DNA of 64,000 nucleotides from Streptococcus gallinaceus (GTDB lineage: Bacteria > Bacillota > Bacilli > Lactobacillales > Streptococcaceae), in NCBI RefSeq assembly GCF_024170225.1, contig NZ_JALJXU010000005.1, forward strand, positions 62,001 to 126,000, written 5' to 3'. The translations under genes and the position numbers were made by a program. The first letter of the stretch is position 1, and each line of letters starts with the position of its first letter. The notes beneath the pieces are model-generated. The model was not told the DNA's origin and ran no database searches. It was given only the letters and a program-made list of their open reading frames with translations. Shown here piece after piece: positions 25,930 through 35,400 of the stretch.

Positions 25930-26166
25930 ATGATTTGGTCTTTAATTGTGGGTGCTTTGATTGGTGCGATGGCTGGTGGGATTACGGGCAAAGATAAGTC
26001 TATGGGCTGTCTAGCCAATATCGTGGCTGGATTGATTGGCTCGTCTGTGGGGCAGTCTTTATTTGGATATTGGGGTCCTAGTTTGGTGGGAATGGCCTTG
26101 ATTCCCTCCATCGCTGGAGCGGTTATCGTCATTGCAGTGGTGTCCTTCTTTCTTGGGAAAAAATAA
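25930..26166 (+). CDS. GlsB/YeaQ/YmgE family membrane protein
   Basis: 78-aa Gly/Ala-rich protein of three hydrophobic segments (about 2-22, 27-47, 53-75). The family pattern is GALIGAMAGGITG...NIVAGLIGSSVGQSLFG. In streptococci and enterococci such proteins accompany the general-stress protein Gls24, but no Gls24/Asp23 gene is adjacent here. GAGGTGAAGAG before the ATG is the likely ribosome binding site. A possible promoter TTGTAC-N18-TACACT (25874-25903) overlaps the preceding terminator tail. Confidence 0.88.
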   Translation: MIWSLIVGALIGAMAGGITGKDKSMGCLANIVAGLIGSSVGQSLFGYWGPSLVGMALIPSIAGAVIVIAVVSFFLGKK

Positions 26167-26265
26167 GTAATGAGCGCTGGTGTAAAGCCCAGTGTTTTCG
26201 CATTTAATGGCTATTTTAAGGGATTTATGATAAAATAAACTGATTAGCAAAAAGAGGAGTAACCT

Positions 26266-26793
26266 GTGACCGTAAAACAATATATGCCGGATTTTGCCTT
26301 GGAAAAGGTTTATGATTTGACGGTGGAAAGTCTCAATAGAGAAGGAATTAAAGCTGTTTTTGTCGATTTAGATAATACCTTGATTGCTTGGAATAATCCT
26401 GACGGGACTCCAGAGATGCGTCAGTGGTTGCAGGAATTAAGCGCTGCGGGTATCCGTGTGGTGGTTGTTTCAAATAACAACCATGAACGTGTGAAAAAAG
26501 CGGTGGATAAGTTTGGAATTGACTTTGAGTCGCGTGCCATGAAGCCATTTACCTTGGGGATTGATCGGGCTTTGAAACGATTTGGTGTCCAAAAAAATGA
26601 GGTTGTCATGGTAGGAGACCAGCTGATGACAGACATTCGTGCAGCTAAGCGAGCAGGTATTCGCTCGATTTTGGTCAAACCCTTGGTCGTATCAGATGCA
26701 TGGGTCACTCAATTTAATCGCTGGCGCGAACGCCGCATGCTCAAGAAAATCATTGCCAAGTATGGTCCAATTCAGTATAAAAAGGAAATCTAA
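26266..26793 (+). CDS. yqeG: YqeG family HAD-IIIA phosphatase
   Basis: 175-aa HAD hydrolase. Motif I DLDNTLIAWN (~35-44), motif II VVSNNNH (~66-72), Lys in MKPFTLG and motif III VVMVGDQLMTDIRAAKRAG (~109-127). Related to mitochondrial PGP phosphatase GEP4, so phosphatidylglycerophosphate is a possible substrate (inference). It starts at GTG after GAGGAG. Its stop is immediately followed by the yqeH GTG. First gene of the yqeG-yqeH-yhbY-nadD-yqeK-rsfS cluster shared by Firmicutes. Confidence 0.92.
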   Translation: MTVKQYMPDFALEKVYDLTVESLNREGIKAVFVDLDNTLIAWNNPDGTPEMRQWLQELSAAGIRVVVVSNNNHERVKKAVDKFGIDFESRAMKPFTLGIDRALKRFGVQKNEVVMVGDQLMTDIRAAKRAGIRSILVKPLVVSDAWVTQFNRWRERRMLKKIIAKYGPIQYKKEI

Positions 26794-27900
26794 GTGGAAG
26801 AATTATTTTGTATCGGCTGCGGGGCAGCCATTCAGACCAGTCAAAAGGAAGTAGCAGGTTATACGCCGCAGTCTGCACTTGAAAAAGGCCTAGAGACGGG
26901 GCAACTCTATTGCCAACGTTGTTTCCGCTTGCGTCATTACAATGAAATTTCAGACGTCAATATCTCGGATGATGAGTTTATGAAGCTCCTCCACGAGGTA
27001 GGCGATAGTCAGGCTTTGGTGGTTAATGTCATTGATATTTTTGACTTTAACGGCTCTGTCATCCCCGGCTTGCCACGCTTTGTGTCAGGCAATGATGTGC
27101 TCCTAGTGGGCAATAAGCAAGATATCTTGCCCAAGTCTGTCAAGACTGGAAAGGTGACCCAGTGGTTGACAGAACGGGCGCATGAAGTCGGCTTACGTCC
27201 TGTAGATGTGGTGCTCACCTCGGCTCAAAACAAGCAGGCCATTAAGGACTTGATCAAGAAGATTGAACAGCACCGCAAGGGGCGTGATGTCTACGTGGTC
27301 GGAGTGACCAATGTCGGCAAGTCAACGCTTATTAATGCCATTATCCAAGAAATCACTGGAGATAAGGATATCATCACGACTTCTCGCTTCCCAGGGACAA
27401 CCTTGGATAAGATTGAGATTCCGCTTGATGACGGTTCCTACATTTTTGATACGCCGGGGATTATCCACCGCCACCAGATGGCGCATTACCTGACGGCTAA
27501 AAATCTGAAATACATCAGCCCTAAAAAGGAAATCAAGCCAAAAACCTATCAGCTTAATCCAGAGCAGACACTCTTTCTAGCTGGTTTGGGGCGTTTCGAC
27601 TTTGTCGAGGGGGAACGCCAAGGGTTTACAGCTTTCTTTGAAAATACTTTGGAATTACACCGCACCAAGCTCGCCGGAGCTAGTGAATTTTATGAAAAAC
27701 ATGCTGGAAGTCTGCTGACGCCTCCTTCGAAGAAGGAATTGCCAGATTTCCCGGAATTGGTTCGCCACGAATTTACCATCAATGAAAAAACGGACGTCGT
27801 TTTCTCAGGTCTAGGCTGGATTCGTGTCAATGGCAGAGCAAAAATCGCTGCCTGGGCACCAAAAGGCGTAGACGTCGTTCTTCGAAAGGCTATCATCTAA
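26794..27900 (+). CDS. yqeH: Ribosome biogenesis GTPase YqeH
   Basis: 368-aa circularly permuted GTPase for 30S assembly. An N-terminal zinc finger (CIGCG ... YCQRC) precedes a G domain in the order G4 (NKQD) - G1 (GVTNVGKST, ~170) - G3 (DTPG). The C-terminal domain binds RNA. GTG start directly after the yqeG stop, with AAAGGA within the yqeG 3' end. Length normal. Confidence 0.95.
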   Translation: MEELFCIGCGAAIQTSQKEVAGYTPQSALEKGLETGQLYCQRCFRLRHYNEISDVNISDDEFMKLLHEVGDSQALVVNVIDIFDFNGSVIPGLPRFVSGNDVLLVGNKQDILPKSVKTGKVTQWLTERAHEVGLRPVDVVLTSAQNKQAIKDLIKKIEQHRKGRDVYVVGVTNVGKSTLINAIIQEITGDKDIITTSRFPGTTLDKIEIPLDDGSYIFDTPGIIHRHQMAHYLTAKNLKYISPKKEIKPKTYQLNPEQTLFLAGLGRFDFVEGERQGFTAFFENTLELHRTKLAGASEFYEKHAGSLLTPPSKKELPDFPELVRHEFTINEKTDVVFSGLGWIRVNGRAKIAAWAPKGVDVVLRKAII

Positions 27901-27916
27901 GCTAAAGGAGTTGGCT

Positions 27917-28252
27917 ATGGCTGAAAAATCTACACTTGTCACGACACAAGAAGTCTCATTTACCGCGATTCAAGATGCCCTTTGTGAAAAGCTGGTTGCA
28001 GACCCAGTTAACATTGTTCACCGAAGATTTGGCTCTGTTGAAGTGATGGAGTTGATTTTTGAAAAGTATTATTTTCGGACAGAGAGTTTCGCTTGTCTGA
28101 CAATTCTTCTTTTACGTCCAGATGATAAAAGCGTTCAAGCAGACATTACTGCTGCTGCGGCAGGAGTAGGAATACTTGATATTTCGTGGGGAAGTCAGAA
28201 GGATTTTCTCAAGAAGGGCAAAGAAATTTTAGAAGAATTTGGATTTCACTAA
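27917..28252 (+). CDS. Small protein, DUF6054-like, unknown function
   Basis: 111-aa soluble protein, probably of DUF6054. It is inserted between yqeH and yhbY, which are often adjacent in Firmicutes. No catalytic motifs seen; the composition suggests a compact alpha/beta domain. I start it at ATG 27917, 6 nt after GGAG; a TTG two codons earlier is too near the SD. Family name given with moderate confidence. Confidence 0.72.
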   Translation: MAEKSTLVTTQEVSFTAIQDALCEKLVADPVNIVHRRFGSVEVMELIFEKYYFRTESFACLTILLLRPDDKSVQADITAAAAGVGILDISWGSQKDFLKKGKEILEEFGFH

Positions 28253-28269
28253 CAGAAAAAGGAAAAAAT

Positions 28270-28581
28270 ATGACATTAACATCAAAACAACGTGCTTTTC
28301 TCAACAGTCAAGCACACGCTATGAAGCCAATCGTTCAGATTGGGAAAAATGGTCTCAATGACCAAATCAAAACCAGTATTCGTAACGCGCTGGATGCGCG
28401 TGAGTTGATTAAGGTGAAGTTGCTCCAAAATACGGATGAAAACATTCACGAAGTAGCAGAAATCTTGGAAGAAGAAATCGGTGTCGACTCAGTTGCAAAA
28501 ACTGGTCGTGTCTTGACCCTTTTCAAAGTATCTGCTAAAAAAGAAAATCGAAAATTATCCGTTAAAGTGAGAGAGATTTAA
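28270..28581 (+). CDS. yhbY: YhbY family RNA-binding protein (CRM domain)
   Basis: 103-aa single CRM-domain protein that binds pre-50S ribosomal RNA. Family pattern LTSKQRAFLNSQAHAMKPIV...IGKNGL and VDSVAKTGRVLTLF. AAAAAGGAAAA precedes the ATG at 28270. Member of the yqeG-yqeM cluster. Confidence 0.94.
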   Translation: MTLTSKQRAFLNSQAHAMKPIVQIGKNGLNDQIKTSIRNALDARELIKVKLLQNTDENIHEVAEILEEEIGVDSVAKTGRVLTLFKVSAKKENRKLSVKVREI

Positions 28582-28590
28582 GGAGAGCCT

Positions 28591-29223
28591 ATGGCGATTG
28601 AACTGGTAACCCCTTTTACAAAAGTTGAATTAGAGCCAGAATTGCGCAAGCCCAAGCGTAAGCAAGTTGGGATTTTGGGTGGGAATTTTAATCCCGTTCA
28701 CAATGCTCATCTGGTGGTGGCTGACCAAGTGCGTCAGCAATTGAATTTGGACAAGGTTTATCTTATGCCCGAGTTTACGCCGCCACATGTGGACAAAAAG
28801 GAAACCATTGACGAATTGCATCGGCTCAATATGCTTAAAATGGCCATTGCTGGAATCGAAGGCTTGGACATTGAAACCATTGAGTTGGAGCGTCGTGGGA
28901 TTTCCTACACCTATGAAACCATGAAAGAGTTGACGGAGAAGCATCCAGATACAGACTATTACTTCATTATCGGTGGAGACATGGTGGATTACCTGCCCAA
29001 GTGGCATAAGATTGATGAGTTAGTGGAGCTTGTCCAGTTTGTAGGGGTTCAGCGTCCACGCTATAAGGCAGGGACTTCTTATCCCGTTATCTGGGTGGAT
29101 GTGCCACTTATGGACATCTCGTCCAGCATGGTGCGTGAGTTTATCCAAAAGGGCCGCGTACCCAACTTCATGTTGCCGCACGAGGTCTTGGATTACATCG
29201 AGGAAAAAGGACTTTATCTATGA
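28591..29223 (+). CDS. nadD: Nicotinate-nucleotide adenylyltransferase
   Basis: 210-aa NAD biosynthesis enzyme making nicotinic acid adenine dinucleotide. The nucleotidyltransferase motif [11 protein letters not shown] (~31-41), [11 protein letters not shown] (~129-139) and [10 protein letters not shown] (~176-185) are present. It carries an N-terminal extension of about 20 residues before the core, common in streptococci. It overlaps yqeK by 4 nt. Confidence 0.96.
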   Translation: MAIELVTPFTKVELEPELRKPKRKQVGILGGNFNPVHNAHLVVADQVRQQLNLDKVYLMPEFTPPHVDKKETIDELHRLNMLKMAIAGIEGLDIETIELERRGISYTYETMKELTEKHPDTDYYFIIGGDMVDYLPKWHKIDELVELVQFVGVQRPRYKAGTSYPVIWVDVPLMDISSSMVREFIQKGRVPNFMLPHEVLDYIEEKGLYL

Positions 29224-29810
29224 ACTACAGTTCGTATGTGAGCTTGACGCGTCAGGAGCTTTTGGAAAAAATTGCTGGCGCTATGTCCGAGAAACGGTTT
29301 GCCCACGTGCTTGGCGTAGAAAAAGCAGCCTTGGCATTAGCCGACCAATATGGCTGTGACCCCGTTAAGGCCAGTCTAGCTGCCCTTCTGCATGACTATG
29401 CCAAAGAGATAGAAGACCAAGTTTTTCTAGACTTGATAGACAAGTATGACTTGGAAGCCGACTTGAAAAATTGGGGCAATAACATCTGGCATGGTGTGGT
29501 GGGGGCTTATAAGATTGCTGAGGATTTTGGCGTTAAGGACCAAGAAATTCTGACGGCTATTCAGTGCCATACAGTTGGCGCTGAAGACATGACTCTCCTT
29601 GACAAGGTGCTCTATGTGGCAGACTACATTGAGCCTAATCGGGATTTTCCGGTTGTCGAGGAAGCGCGTACCATTGCGCGTGTCAGTCTTGATAAGGCAG
29701 TGGCCTTTGAAACAGCGCAGACCATTGCATTTTTAGCTAAAAAAGGCATTTCCATCCATCCTCAAACTATTGAAACTTACAATAGCTATGTGGGTTGTTT
29801 GAAGGAGTAA
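29220..29810 (+). CDS. yqeK: HD-domain Ap4A hydrolase YqeK
   Basis: 196-aa HD phosphohydrolase of the YqeK family, shown in Firmicutes to split diadenosine tetraphosphate symmetrically. Metal ligands: His in RFAHVLGVE (~23), HD in LLHDYAKE (~57-58), and the later His and Asp in QCHTVGA and VADYIEPNR. Translationally coupled to nadD by a 4-nt overlap. Confidence 0.93.
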   Translation: MNYSSYVSLTRQELLEKIAGAMSEKRFAHVLGVEKAALALADQYGCDPVKASLAALLHDYAKEIEDQVFLDLIDKYDLEADLKNWGNNIWHGVVGAYKIAEDFGVKDQEILTAIQCHTVGAEDMTLLDKVLYVADYIEPNRDFPVVEEARTIARVSLDKAVAFETAQTIAFLAKKGISIHPQTIETYNSYVGCLKE

Positions 29811-29813
29811 TCG

Positions 29814-30329
29814 ATGAAAACAGTTTTATTGGTAATTGATATTCAAAATTTGCTTGTGGATAGTGAGCCCTATGCCATTGAGGAGCGCGTATCCTTGTGG
29901 CAGGAAACCATTGCCGCTTGCCGTCAAAAAGGGCTAGAGGTGATTTATGTCCGCCACAACGACGAGGAATTTATTCCCCAGACACAGGGGTGGGAGATTT
30001 CGAGGTTGGTTGCGCCGAGCGAGCAGGAAAAAATTTTTGACAAGCACTACAATAGTGCCTTCAAGGACACAGGTCTCCATGCCTACCTGCAGCAAGAAGG
30101 TGTTGGGCGACTTATTCTCATCGGGATGTCAACCAATTATTGCATTGACGCGACGGTCAAAGTAGCATTTGAACTAGGTTATGAGGTGGCTGTGGTAGAA
30201 CACGGAACGACGACCTTTGCAGACCCAGATATCGCTGCAGACATCTTGATTGATTATCATGAGATTATTTGGGACCAATGTTTTGCCCAAGTAGATGATT
30301 TAGAAACAATTTTAAAAGGAAATTTATGA
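29814..30329 (+). CDS. Isochorismatase-like cysteine hydrolase
   Basis: 171-aa hydrolase of the isochorismatase/nicotinamidase fold. The catalytic triad is Asp in VIDIQN (~9), Lys near FDKHYNSAF (~77) and Cys in [12 protein letters not shown] (~109). The reaction could be amide hydrolysis; nicotinamidase is tempting beside nadD, but metal-binding residues were not confirmed. It overlaps rsfS by 4 nt. Confidence 0.88.
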   Translation: MKTVLLVIDIQNLLVDSEPYAIEERVSLWQETIAACRQKGLEVIYVRHNDEEFIPQTQGWEISRLVAPSEQEKIFDKHYNSAFKDTGLHAYLQQEGVGRLILIGMSTNYCIDATVKVAFELGYEVAVVEHGTTTFADPDIAADILIDYHEIIWDQCFAQVDDLETILKGNL

Positions 30330-30679
30330 ACAAAACAGAATTATTAGAAGTAGTTGTAAAAGCTGCAGATGAAAAGCGTGCCGAGGATATCTTGGCTTTG
30401 GATGTGGCTGGATTGACCAGTGTGACAGATTACTTTGTCATTGTAAGTAGTACCAACAGCCGCCAATTGGAGGCTATCGCAGATAATATCCGCGAGAAAG
30501 TCAAAGAAGCTGGAGGCGGTGCTAGCCACGTAGAAGGTGATAGCAATAGCGGTTGGGTTCTTTTGGATCTGAATGATGTCGTAGTTCATATCTTCTCAGA
30601 AGACCAACGCTACCACTACAACTTGGAAAAACTCTGGCATGACGCACCGAGTGTGGATGTGACTGAGTATTTAGCATAA
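30326..30679 (+). CDS. rsfS: Ribosomal silencing factor RsfS
   Basis: 117-aa Iojap family protein that binds uL14 and blocks 50S/30S joining in starvation. Pattern [23 protein letters not shown] and [24 protein letters not shown] are diagnostic. Overlaps the preceding gene by 4 nt; a weak terminator follows. Confidence 0.96.
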   Translation: MNKTELLEVVVKAADEKRAEDILALDVAGLTSVTDYFVIVSSTNSRQLEAIADNIREKVKEAGGGASHVEGDSNSGWVLLDLNDVVVHIFSEDQRYHYNLEKLWHDAPSVDVTEYLA

Positions 30680-30684
30680 AATAT

Positions 30685-30709
30685 ACCTTGTTGCTAGACA
30701 GGTTTTTTC
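30685..30709 (+). terminator. Weak terminator after rsfS
   Basis: ACC(T)TGT pairs with ACAGGT around a 6-nt loop, followed by six T. The short stem with a bulge suggests partial readthrough into the HIT-yqeM pair. Confidence 0.6.
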
Positions 30710-30730
30710 ATCTAGGAGGAAGTTAAGTCA

Positions 30731-31207
30731 ATGTGTTTGATTTGCCAAAGAATTGACCTGATAAAAAAGAGGCAAAATCCCTATTTTGTCAAAGAATTGC
30801 AGACGGGGTATGTTGTCCTAGGAGACCATCAGTATTTTAAGGGCTATACGCTTTTTCTAGGGGAAGGTCATGTGACGGAGCTGGATCAACTGGATAGACA
30901 AGAGCGCAATTTATTTTTATCCGAGATGGCAGATGTGGCTGAGGATGTAAAACTTGCTTTTGATGCAGAAAAGATGAATTGTGAGTTGCTTGGAAATGGG
31001 GCTGCGCATGTTCATTGGCATTTGTTTCCAAGGAGCGCAGGCGACTTGGGAGACTATGGTAATCAAGGAAAAGGACCAGTTTGGTGGTATCCTATGGAAC
31101 TCATGTATGACGAGGCCAAGAAACCAACAGCAAATGAATTGACCCTTATGAAAGCTCAACTTTTGGAAGCATTAGAAAAATTGGAGAAAAATCATGGCAA
31201 CTTATGA
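30731..31207 (+). CDS. HIT-like diadenosine tetraphosphate hydrolase-type protein
   Basis: 158-aa histidine-triad protein, distinct from the hit gene at 15.9-16.3 kb. It has the N-terminal CLICQRI, GYTLFLGEGHVTEL and the triad AHVHWHLFPR (~89-98). The longer C-terminal tail and tryptophans (PVWWYPMEL) suggest the Ap4A-hydrolase-like branch. Preceded by AGGAGG. Overlaps yqeM by 14 nt. Confidence 0.88.
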   Translation: MCLICQRIDLIKKRQNPYFVKELQTGYVVLGDHQYFKGYTLFLGEGHVTELDQLDRQERNLFLSEMADVAEDVKLAFDAEKMNCELLGNGAAHVHWHLFPRSAGDLGDYGNQGKGPVWWYPMELMYDEAKKPTANELTLMKAQLLEALEKLEKNHGNL

Positions 31208-31934
31208 AACCTTTGCATCGGTCTATGATGCGGTGATGGATGATTCTTTGTATGATCAGTGGACGGACTTTTCGCTCCGCCATTTGCCAAAGGCAACGGA
31301 CAAAAAGAAACTCTTGGAACTGGCTTGTGGGACGGGAATTCAGTCAGTGCGCTTTGCTCAGGCAGGATTTGATGTGACAGGGCTTGACTTGAGTAGCGAT
31401 ATGCTGAAAATTGCTGAGAAGCGTGCAGCTTCTGCCAAGCAGTCTATTGACTTTCTTCAGGGGAATATGTTGGATCTCTCGCAGGCTGGTCAATACAATT
31501 TTGTGACCTGTTACTCGGACTCAATCTGCTACATGCAGGACGAGGTGGAGGTCGGAGATGTCTTCAAGCAGGTTTATGACGCTCTTGAGGATGACGGTGT
31601 TTTTATCTTTGATGTGCATTCAACCTATCAGACGGATCAGGTTTTTCCAGGGTATTCTTACCATGAAAATGCGGATGACTTTGCTATGGTTTGGGATACC
31701 TATGAGGATGAGGCGCCGCATTCGGTGGTGCACGAGCTGACTTTTTTTATCCAAGAAGCAGATGGCAATTTTAGCCGACACGATGAAGTGCACGTGGAGC
31801 GCACTTATGATGTGCTGACCTACGATATTCTTTTAGAGCAGGCTGGTTTCAAGTCTTTCAAACTTTACGCAGACTTTGAAGACAAGGAACCGACTAAAAC
31901 TTCCGCACGCTGGTTTTTCGTAGCGCAGAAGTAG
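31194..31934 (+). CDS. yqeM: Class I SAM-dependent methyltransferase YqeM
   Basis: 246-aa methyltransferase. SAM motif I LLELACGTGIQSVRFA (~39-54), DVTGLDLSSDML (~59-70), and the later FDVHSTYQT. It is the last gene of the yqeG-yqeM cluster conserved in Firmicutes. The substrate is not known. It starts within the 3' end of the HIT gene. Confidence 0.9.
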   Translation: MATYETFASVYDAVMDDSLYDQWTDFSLRHLPKATDKKKLLELACGTGIQSVRFAQAGFDVTGLDLSSDMLKIAEKRAASAKQSIDFLQGNMLDLSQAGQYNFVTCYSDSICYMQDEVEVGDVFKQVYDALEDDGVFIFDVHSTYQTDQVFPGYSYHENADDFAMVWDTYEDEAPHSVVHELTFFIQEADGNFSRHDEVHVERTYDVLTYDILLEQAGFKSFKLYADFEDKEPTKTSARWFFVAQK

Positions 31935-32018
31935 AGTGAGCCGATGAAGGAGAGGATTATTGAAAAATAATCATTTTGTGATGTTGTACAAATCCTCTGC
32001 AGCAGAAGAGAACTCCAT

Positions 32019-32053
32019 AAAAGCCCATAAAAATGGGCTTTTTATGTTATAAT
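32019..32053 (+). terminator. Terminator of the yqe cluster followed by an extended -10 promoter
   Basis: Stem AAGCCCA/TGGGCTT (32021-32027 with 32034-32040) with A before and T after. It is followed at once by extended -10 TGTTATAAT (32045-32053), which probably starts the alpha/beta hydrolase-mprF transcript. No convincing -35. Confidence 0.8.
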
Positions 32054-32088
32054 GAGTGCAATCAATGACAGTCATGAGGAGGTCAGTC

Positions 32089-32817
32089 ATGGCAAAGAAC
32101 CACATTTTTCATGCGAGTGATGGGATAGAAATTTTCTATGATGATCTTGGTCAGGGATTCCCCATCGTTTTTTTGCATGGGAATAGCCTATCCAAAGACT
32201 ATTTTGCCAACCAAAGGGTCTTGAGTCAGAGTTTTCGCTTGATTTTGGTAGATAGTAGGGCTCATGGGAAGTCTGGTCATAATGGTCGACAACTAAGTTT
32301 TGAGCATATGGCCAAGGATGTGGAGGAGTTCTTGTCTTTTTTGGCGATTTCCTCTTGTCTGTTGGTCGGGCATAGTGATGGTGCCAATCTAGCCCTTACC
32401 TATACCAAGTATTACCCAGCTAGAGTCGGGGGAATCTTGTTTAATGCGGGAAATTGCCGATTTTCTGACTTGAAGTTGATGGCGCAAATCGGAATCAAGC
32501 TGGAAGTGTGGGGCTTGAAATTAGCATCACTTCTGTTTTCGAACTTCAAAAGAGCCTATCAAGTCGCCCAACTGATGGACGATGACTTGGACCTTACACC
32601 ATTAGACATCCACAAAATGACAATGCCGGTCTGGGGACTCATGGGAGAAAATGATATGGTAAAGGCTGATACGTTACAAGAACTAGCCGAGCAGCTTCCT
32701 AGAGGAAGGTTTATCAACTTGCCCCATGTCGGTCATCATCCGGCAAGGCAATGCCCAGATGACTTTAATGACTTGGTGTTGGAACTACTCACTGCAATGG
32801 AAAGGAAACTCGTGTGA
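32089..32817 (+). CDS. Alpha/beta hydrolase
   Basis: 242-aa serine hydrolase fold. Oxyanion region FLHGNSLSKDY (~26-36), VDSRAHGKSG (~55-64), nucleophile elbow GHSDGANLAL (Ser ~92), catalytic Asp in MGENDMV (~188) and His in LPHVGHHPA (~213). Start chosen at ATG 32089 after AGGAGG; earlier in-frame ATGs lie upstream of that SD. Coupled to mprF by a GTGA overlap. Substrate unknown. Confidence 0.88.
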   Translation: MAKNHIFHASDGIEIFYDDLGQGFPIVFLHGNSLSKDYFANQRVLSQSFRLILVDSRAHGKSGHNGRQLSFEHMAKDVEEFLSFLAISSCLLVGHSDGANLALTYTKYYPARVGGILFNAGNCRFSDLKLMAQIGIKLEVWGLKLASLLFSNFKRAYQVAQLMDDDLDLTPLDIHKMTMPVWGLMGENDMVKADTLQELAEQLPRGRFINLPHVGHHPARQCPDDFNDLVLELLTAMERKLV

Positions 32818-35309
32818 AAAAAATAAAAGATATACTTCAACCTTACCAATCACGGCTAAAAACTGTATTTTTTGTAATTGTATCTATCTTGGTCATCGTA
32901 GAGTTGACACGACTCAGTAAGACGATTTCTATCGCAGACATTAAAAGGATACTGGATACCATCCCACTGTTCAACCTTATATTGATACTGGTGATTGGTT
33001 TTATAACAGTATGTCCGATGGTCTGGTATGACATCATCTTAAATAAAATGTTGAAAACCAACTACAGTAAGTCCTATATTTTTGAAACGGGCTTTGCGAC
33101 AAATGCCATCAATAATCTGGCTGGTTTTGCAGGTCTGGTGGAGATAGGCTTGTGTTATTCTTTTTACTCAGAGGGGAAAGCGAGTGACGAGTCTGTAGCG
33201 CAGCAGATTTCCAAGGTGATGCCCTTTTTCATGAGTGGTCTATCAATCTATTCAGGGATTTCATTGGTCTGCTTACTTCTTCCCCAAGGGAATCATGGGA
33301 TGATGCTCTATCTGCCCTTCGTCTATTTCATTTCGGCACGAAAATCACTGACCTACTTTGGGCAGTTGAATAGAACCTATCGTCACCAGCTGTTGCTTGC
33401 CTCTTTTTTAGATTGGACAGGAGTTCTTCTTTCCTTTATCAGCATTGGCTATTTGGCTGGTTTTCACTTGCCGATTTATGACTTGATTCCCATCTACATC
33501 ATCGCGGTTGTGGTAGGACTCATGTCCATGATTCCGAGTGGAATTAGTGGATTTGATATTGTCTTAATTTCTGGATTAACATCTGCAGGTCTAGGGCATT
33601 CGCAAGCAGTCACATGGCTTTTGTTGTTTCGGATTGCTTACTATATCCTCCCATTTTTAGTTGGAGTTGGCTTTTTTATCAAACATATCGGTGGTCGTGT
33701 TAATCAGAAGTTTTTGGGATTACCCAAAACGATTTCCACAGCCTTGACGACCAATCTTGAGTTAGCCTTTCTAAGACTCTTTGTTTTTTTCTCATTCTAT
33801 CAGCCTTGATTCCTGAAAATATTGCCAATTTACGGATTTTTAGGCAATTTGACCCTGTGCGCGCACAGTTGGTCTGGCAATTTTCAAGTATTGTCCTGGG
33901 TGTGCTGTTTATCCTGCTGGCTAGAGTTGTTAAAGCACGGATGAAACGAGCGTTTCCATATGGCTTGGCCTTGATTTTTATCTCGTTGCTATATGTCAAT
34001 CTAGGTACTCCCTCTTTTATAACGAGTCTCTTTTTAATCTTGACATTACTGATTTTGTTCATTATGCGTCCCTTGCTGACGCGCCGCCAATTTATCTATT
34101 CGCTAGAAAGTTTAACCAAGGATCTAGGACTTATTGTACATTTATTGCAATCAAACGCGGTTCACCTTTGCCCATTTACACCACGTAAGGCATTTTCGTC
34201 CCGAACATTATATCAGTCTTTGGGGTGAATACGCGGCCGGTGTCTTGGTGATTGCATTTCTTGTGTTTCTTTCCTTGCTGTATCTGAAAGGACACACCAA
34301 ACCTTTTGGAGAGGAGTTTCAGCTTGAGCGGCTGCATTCATTTTTGGAAAAATGGGACAGTGACACGGATAGTGGACTGGCTTTTCTGAGGGATAAGCGA
34401 TTCTTTTGGTACCAAGAAGAAGACAGCGACCAAGTTGTTTTCCAATTTGCCCAAGAGCGCAACGAAATCGTGGTCATGTCTGAGCCAATCGGAAATCCCG
34501 ATGCTATAGACCAGGCGATTGTTGCCTGTTTAGCACAAGCCAAGGAGGCCAACTTAGAAGTGCTTTTCTATGAAGTCGGACAGGAAACGACCTTGACCCT
34601 ACATGAACACGGCTATGAATTTATGAAGTTTGGTGAGCGTGCTATGGTGGATTTGGTGCAATTCAATATCGACGGTAAACACGGACGAAAATACAGGGCA
34701 GTCATCCACCGATTGGAAAAACAAGGCTATGCCTTTCAAGTCCTCCAACCGCTCTTTGATGATAAAATGCTGACAGACTTGAAAAATATATCCGATTCTT
34801 GGTTGCAAAGACGTCAGGAAAAAGGTTTCTCGCTTGGTTTCTTTGCAGAAGATTATCTACAAGAAGCTCCGCTTGCACTAGTGACCAATGCGGATAAGGA
34901 GCTGGTCGCTTTTGCTAATACCATGCCGGGGCGTCATGACAAGGTAGGCAGTGTTGATTTGATGCGATATGATAGGGAAAATGCACCCGATGGGGTGATG
35001 GACTATCTCTTTGTCAATCTCTTTCTTCATTTTCAAGCCCAAGGCAAGCATTCCTTTGACCTCGGCATGGCCCCTCTAGCAAATGTAGGACAGTTGGAGA
35101 GCAGTTTCCTACAAGAACGAATCGCCTTTTTCATCTATAACTTTACCAATCGTTTTTATTCCTTTAGTGGTCTACGTGCCTACAAATCTAAGTTTAATCC
35201 AAGCTGGCAAGCAAAATATGTCGCCTACCCCAAACGTTCGTGGCTGGTGATCAATATGCTGAGCATTTACCAGATTGATAACCGTCAGGTGGAGATGGAG
35301 AAGGAGTGA
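32814..35309 (+). pseudogene. mprF: mprF, phosphatidylglycerol lysyltransferase/flippase, interrupted by two compensating frameshifts
   Basis: Three adjoining frames together encode MprF (~831 codons). 32814-33809 (GTG start) is the N-terminal multi-helix flippase. 33806-34228 continues with helices (ENIANLRIFRQFDPVRA...). 34134-35309 returns to the first frame with the last helices and the cytoplasmic DUF2156 synthase domain (VVMSEPIGNP, FDLGMAPLAN, YKSKFNPSW). The first shift fits loss of one T in the seven-T run 33784-33790: eight T would read VFFLILSALIPEN and fuse the frames. The second is a +1 insertion at roughly 34085-34165. If real, aminoacylation of phosphatidylglycerol is lost. If both are sequencing errors, the gene is intact. 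Confidence 0.85.
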
Positions 35310-35358
35310 ATAGAGAGAAAAGGGGTGTTTCCTTGTAAGAACATGCCATTTTCAACTA

Positions 35359-35367
35359 TGTTATAAT
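35359..35367 (+). promoter_or_regulatory. Extended -10 promoter of tmcAL
   Basis: TGTTATAAT with no clear -35 at normal distance, 33 nt before the tmcAL ATG. Confidence 0.55.
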
Positions 35368-35400
35368 GAAGATAATACAAACGAATCTGAAAGGACCTCT

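Noticed and set aside
31960-32052. Possible 30-codon ORF (TTG start after AAGGAG) in the yqeM-hydrolase gap
   Set aside because: It runs straight through the yqe-cluster terminator and the extended -10 box, so translation of the whole frame is unlikely.
32814-33809. Reading the mprF fragments as three separate genes
   Set aside because: They align in series to one protein family, and one-base changes join them; the third fragment has no SD of its own.
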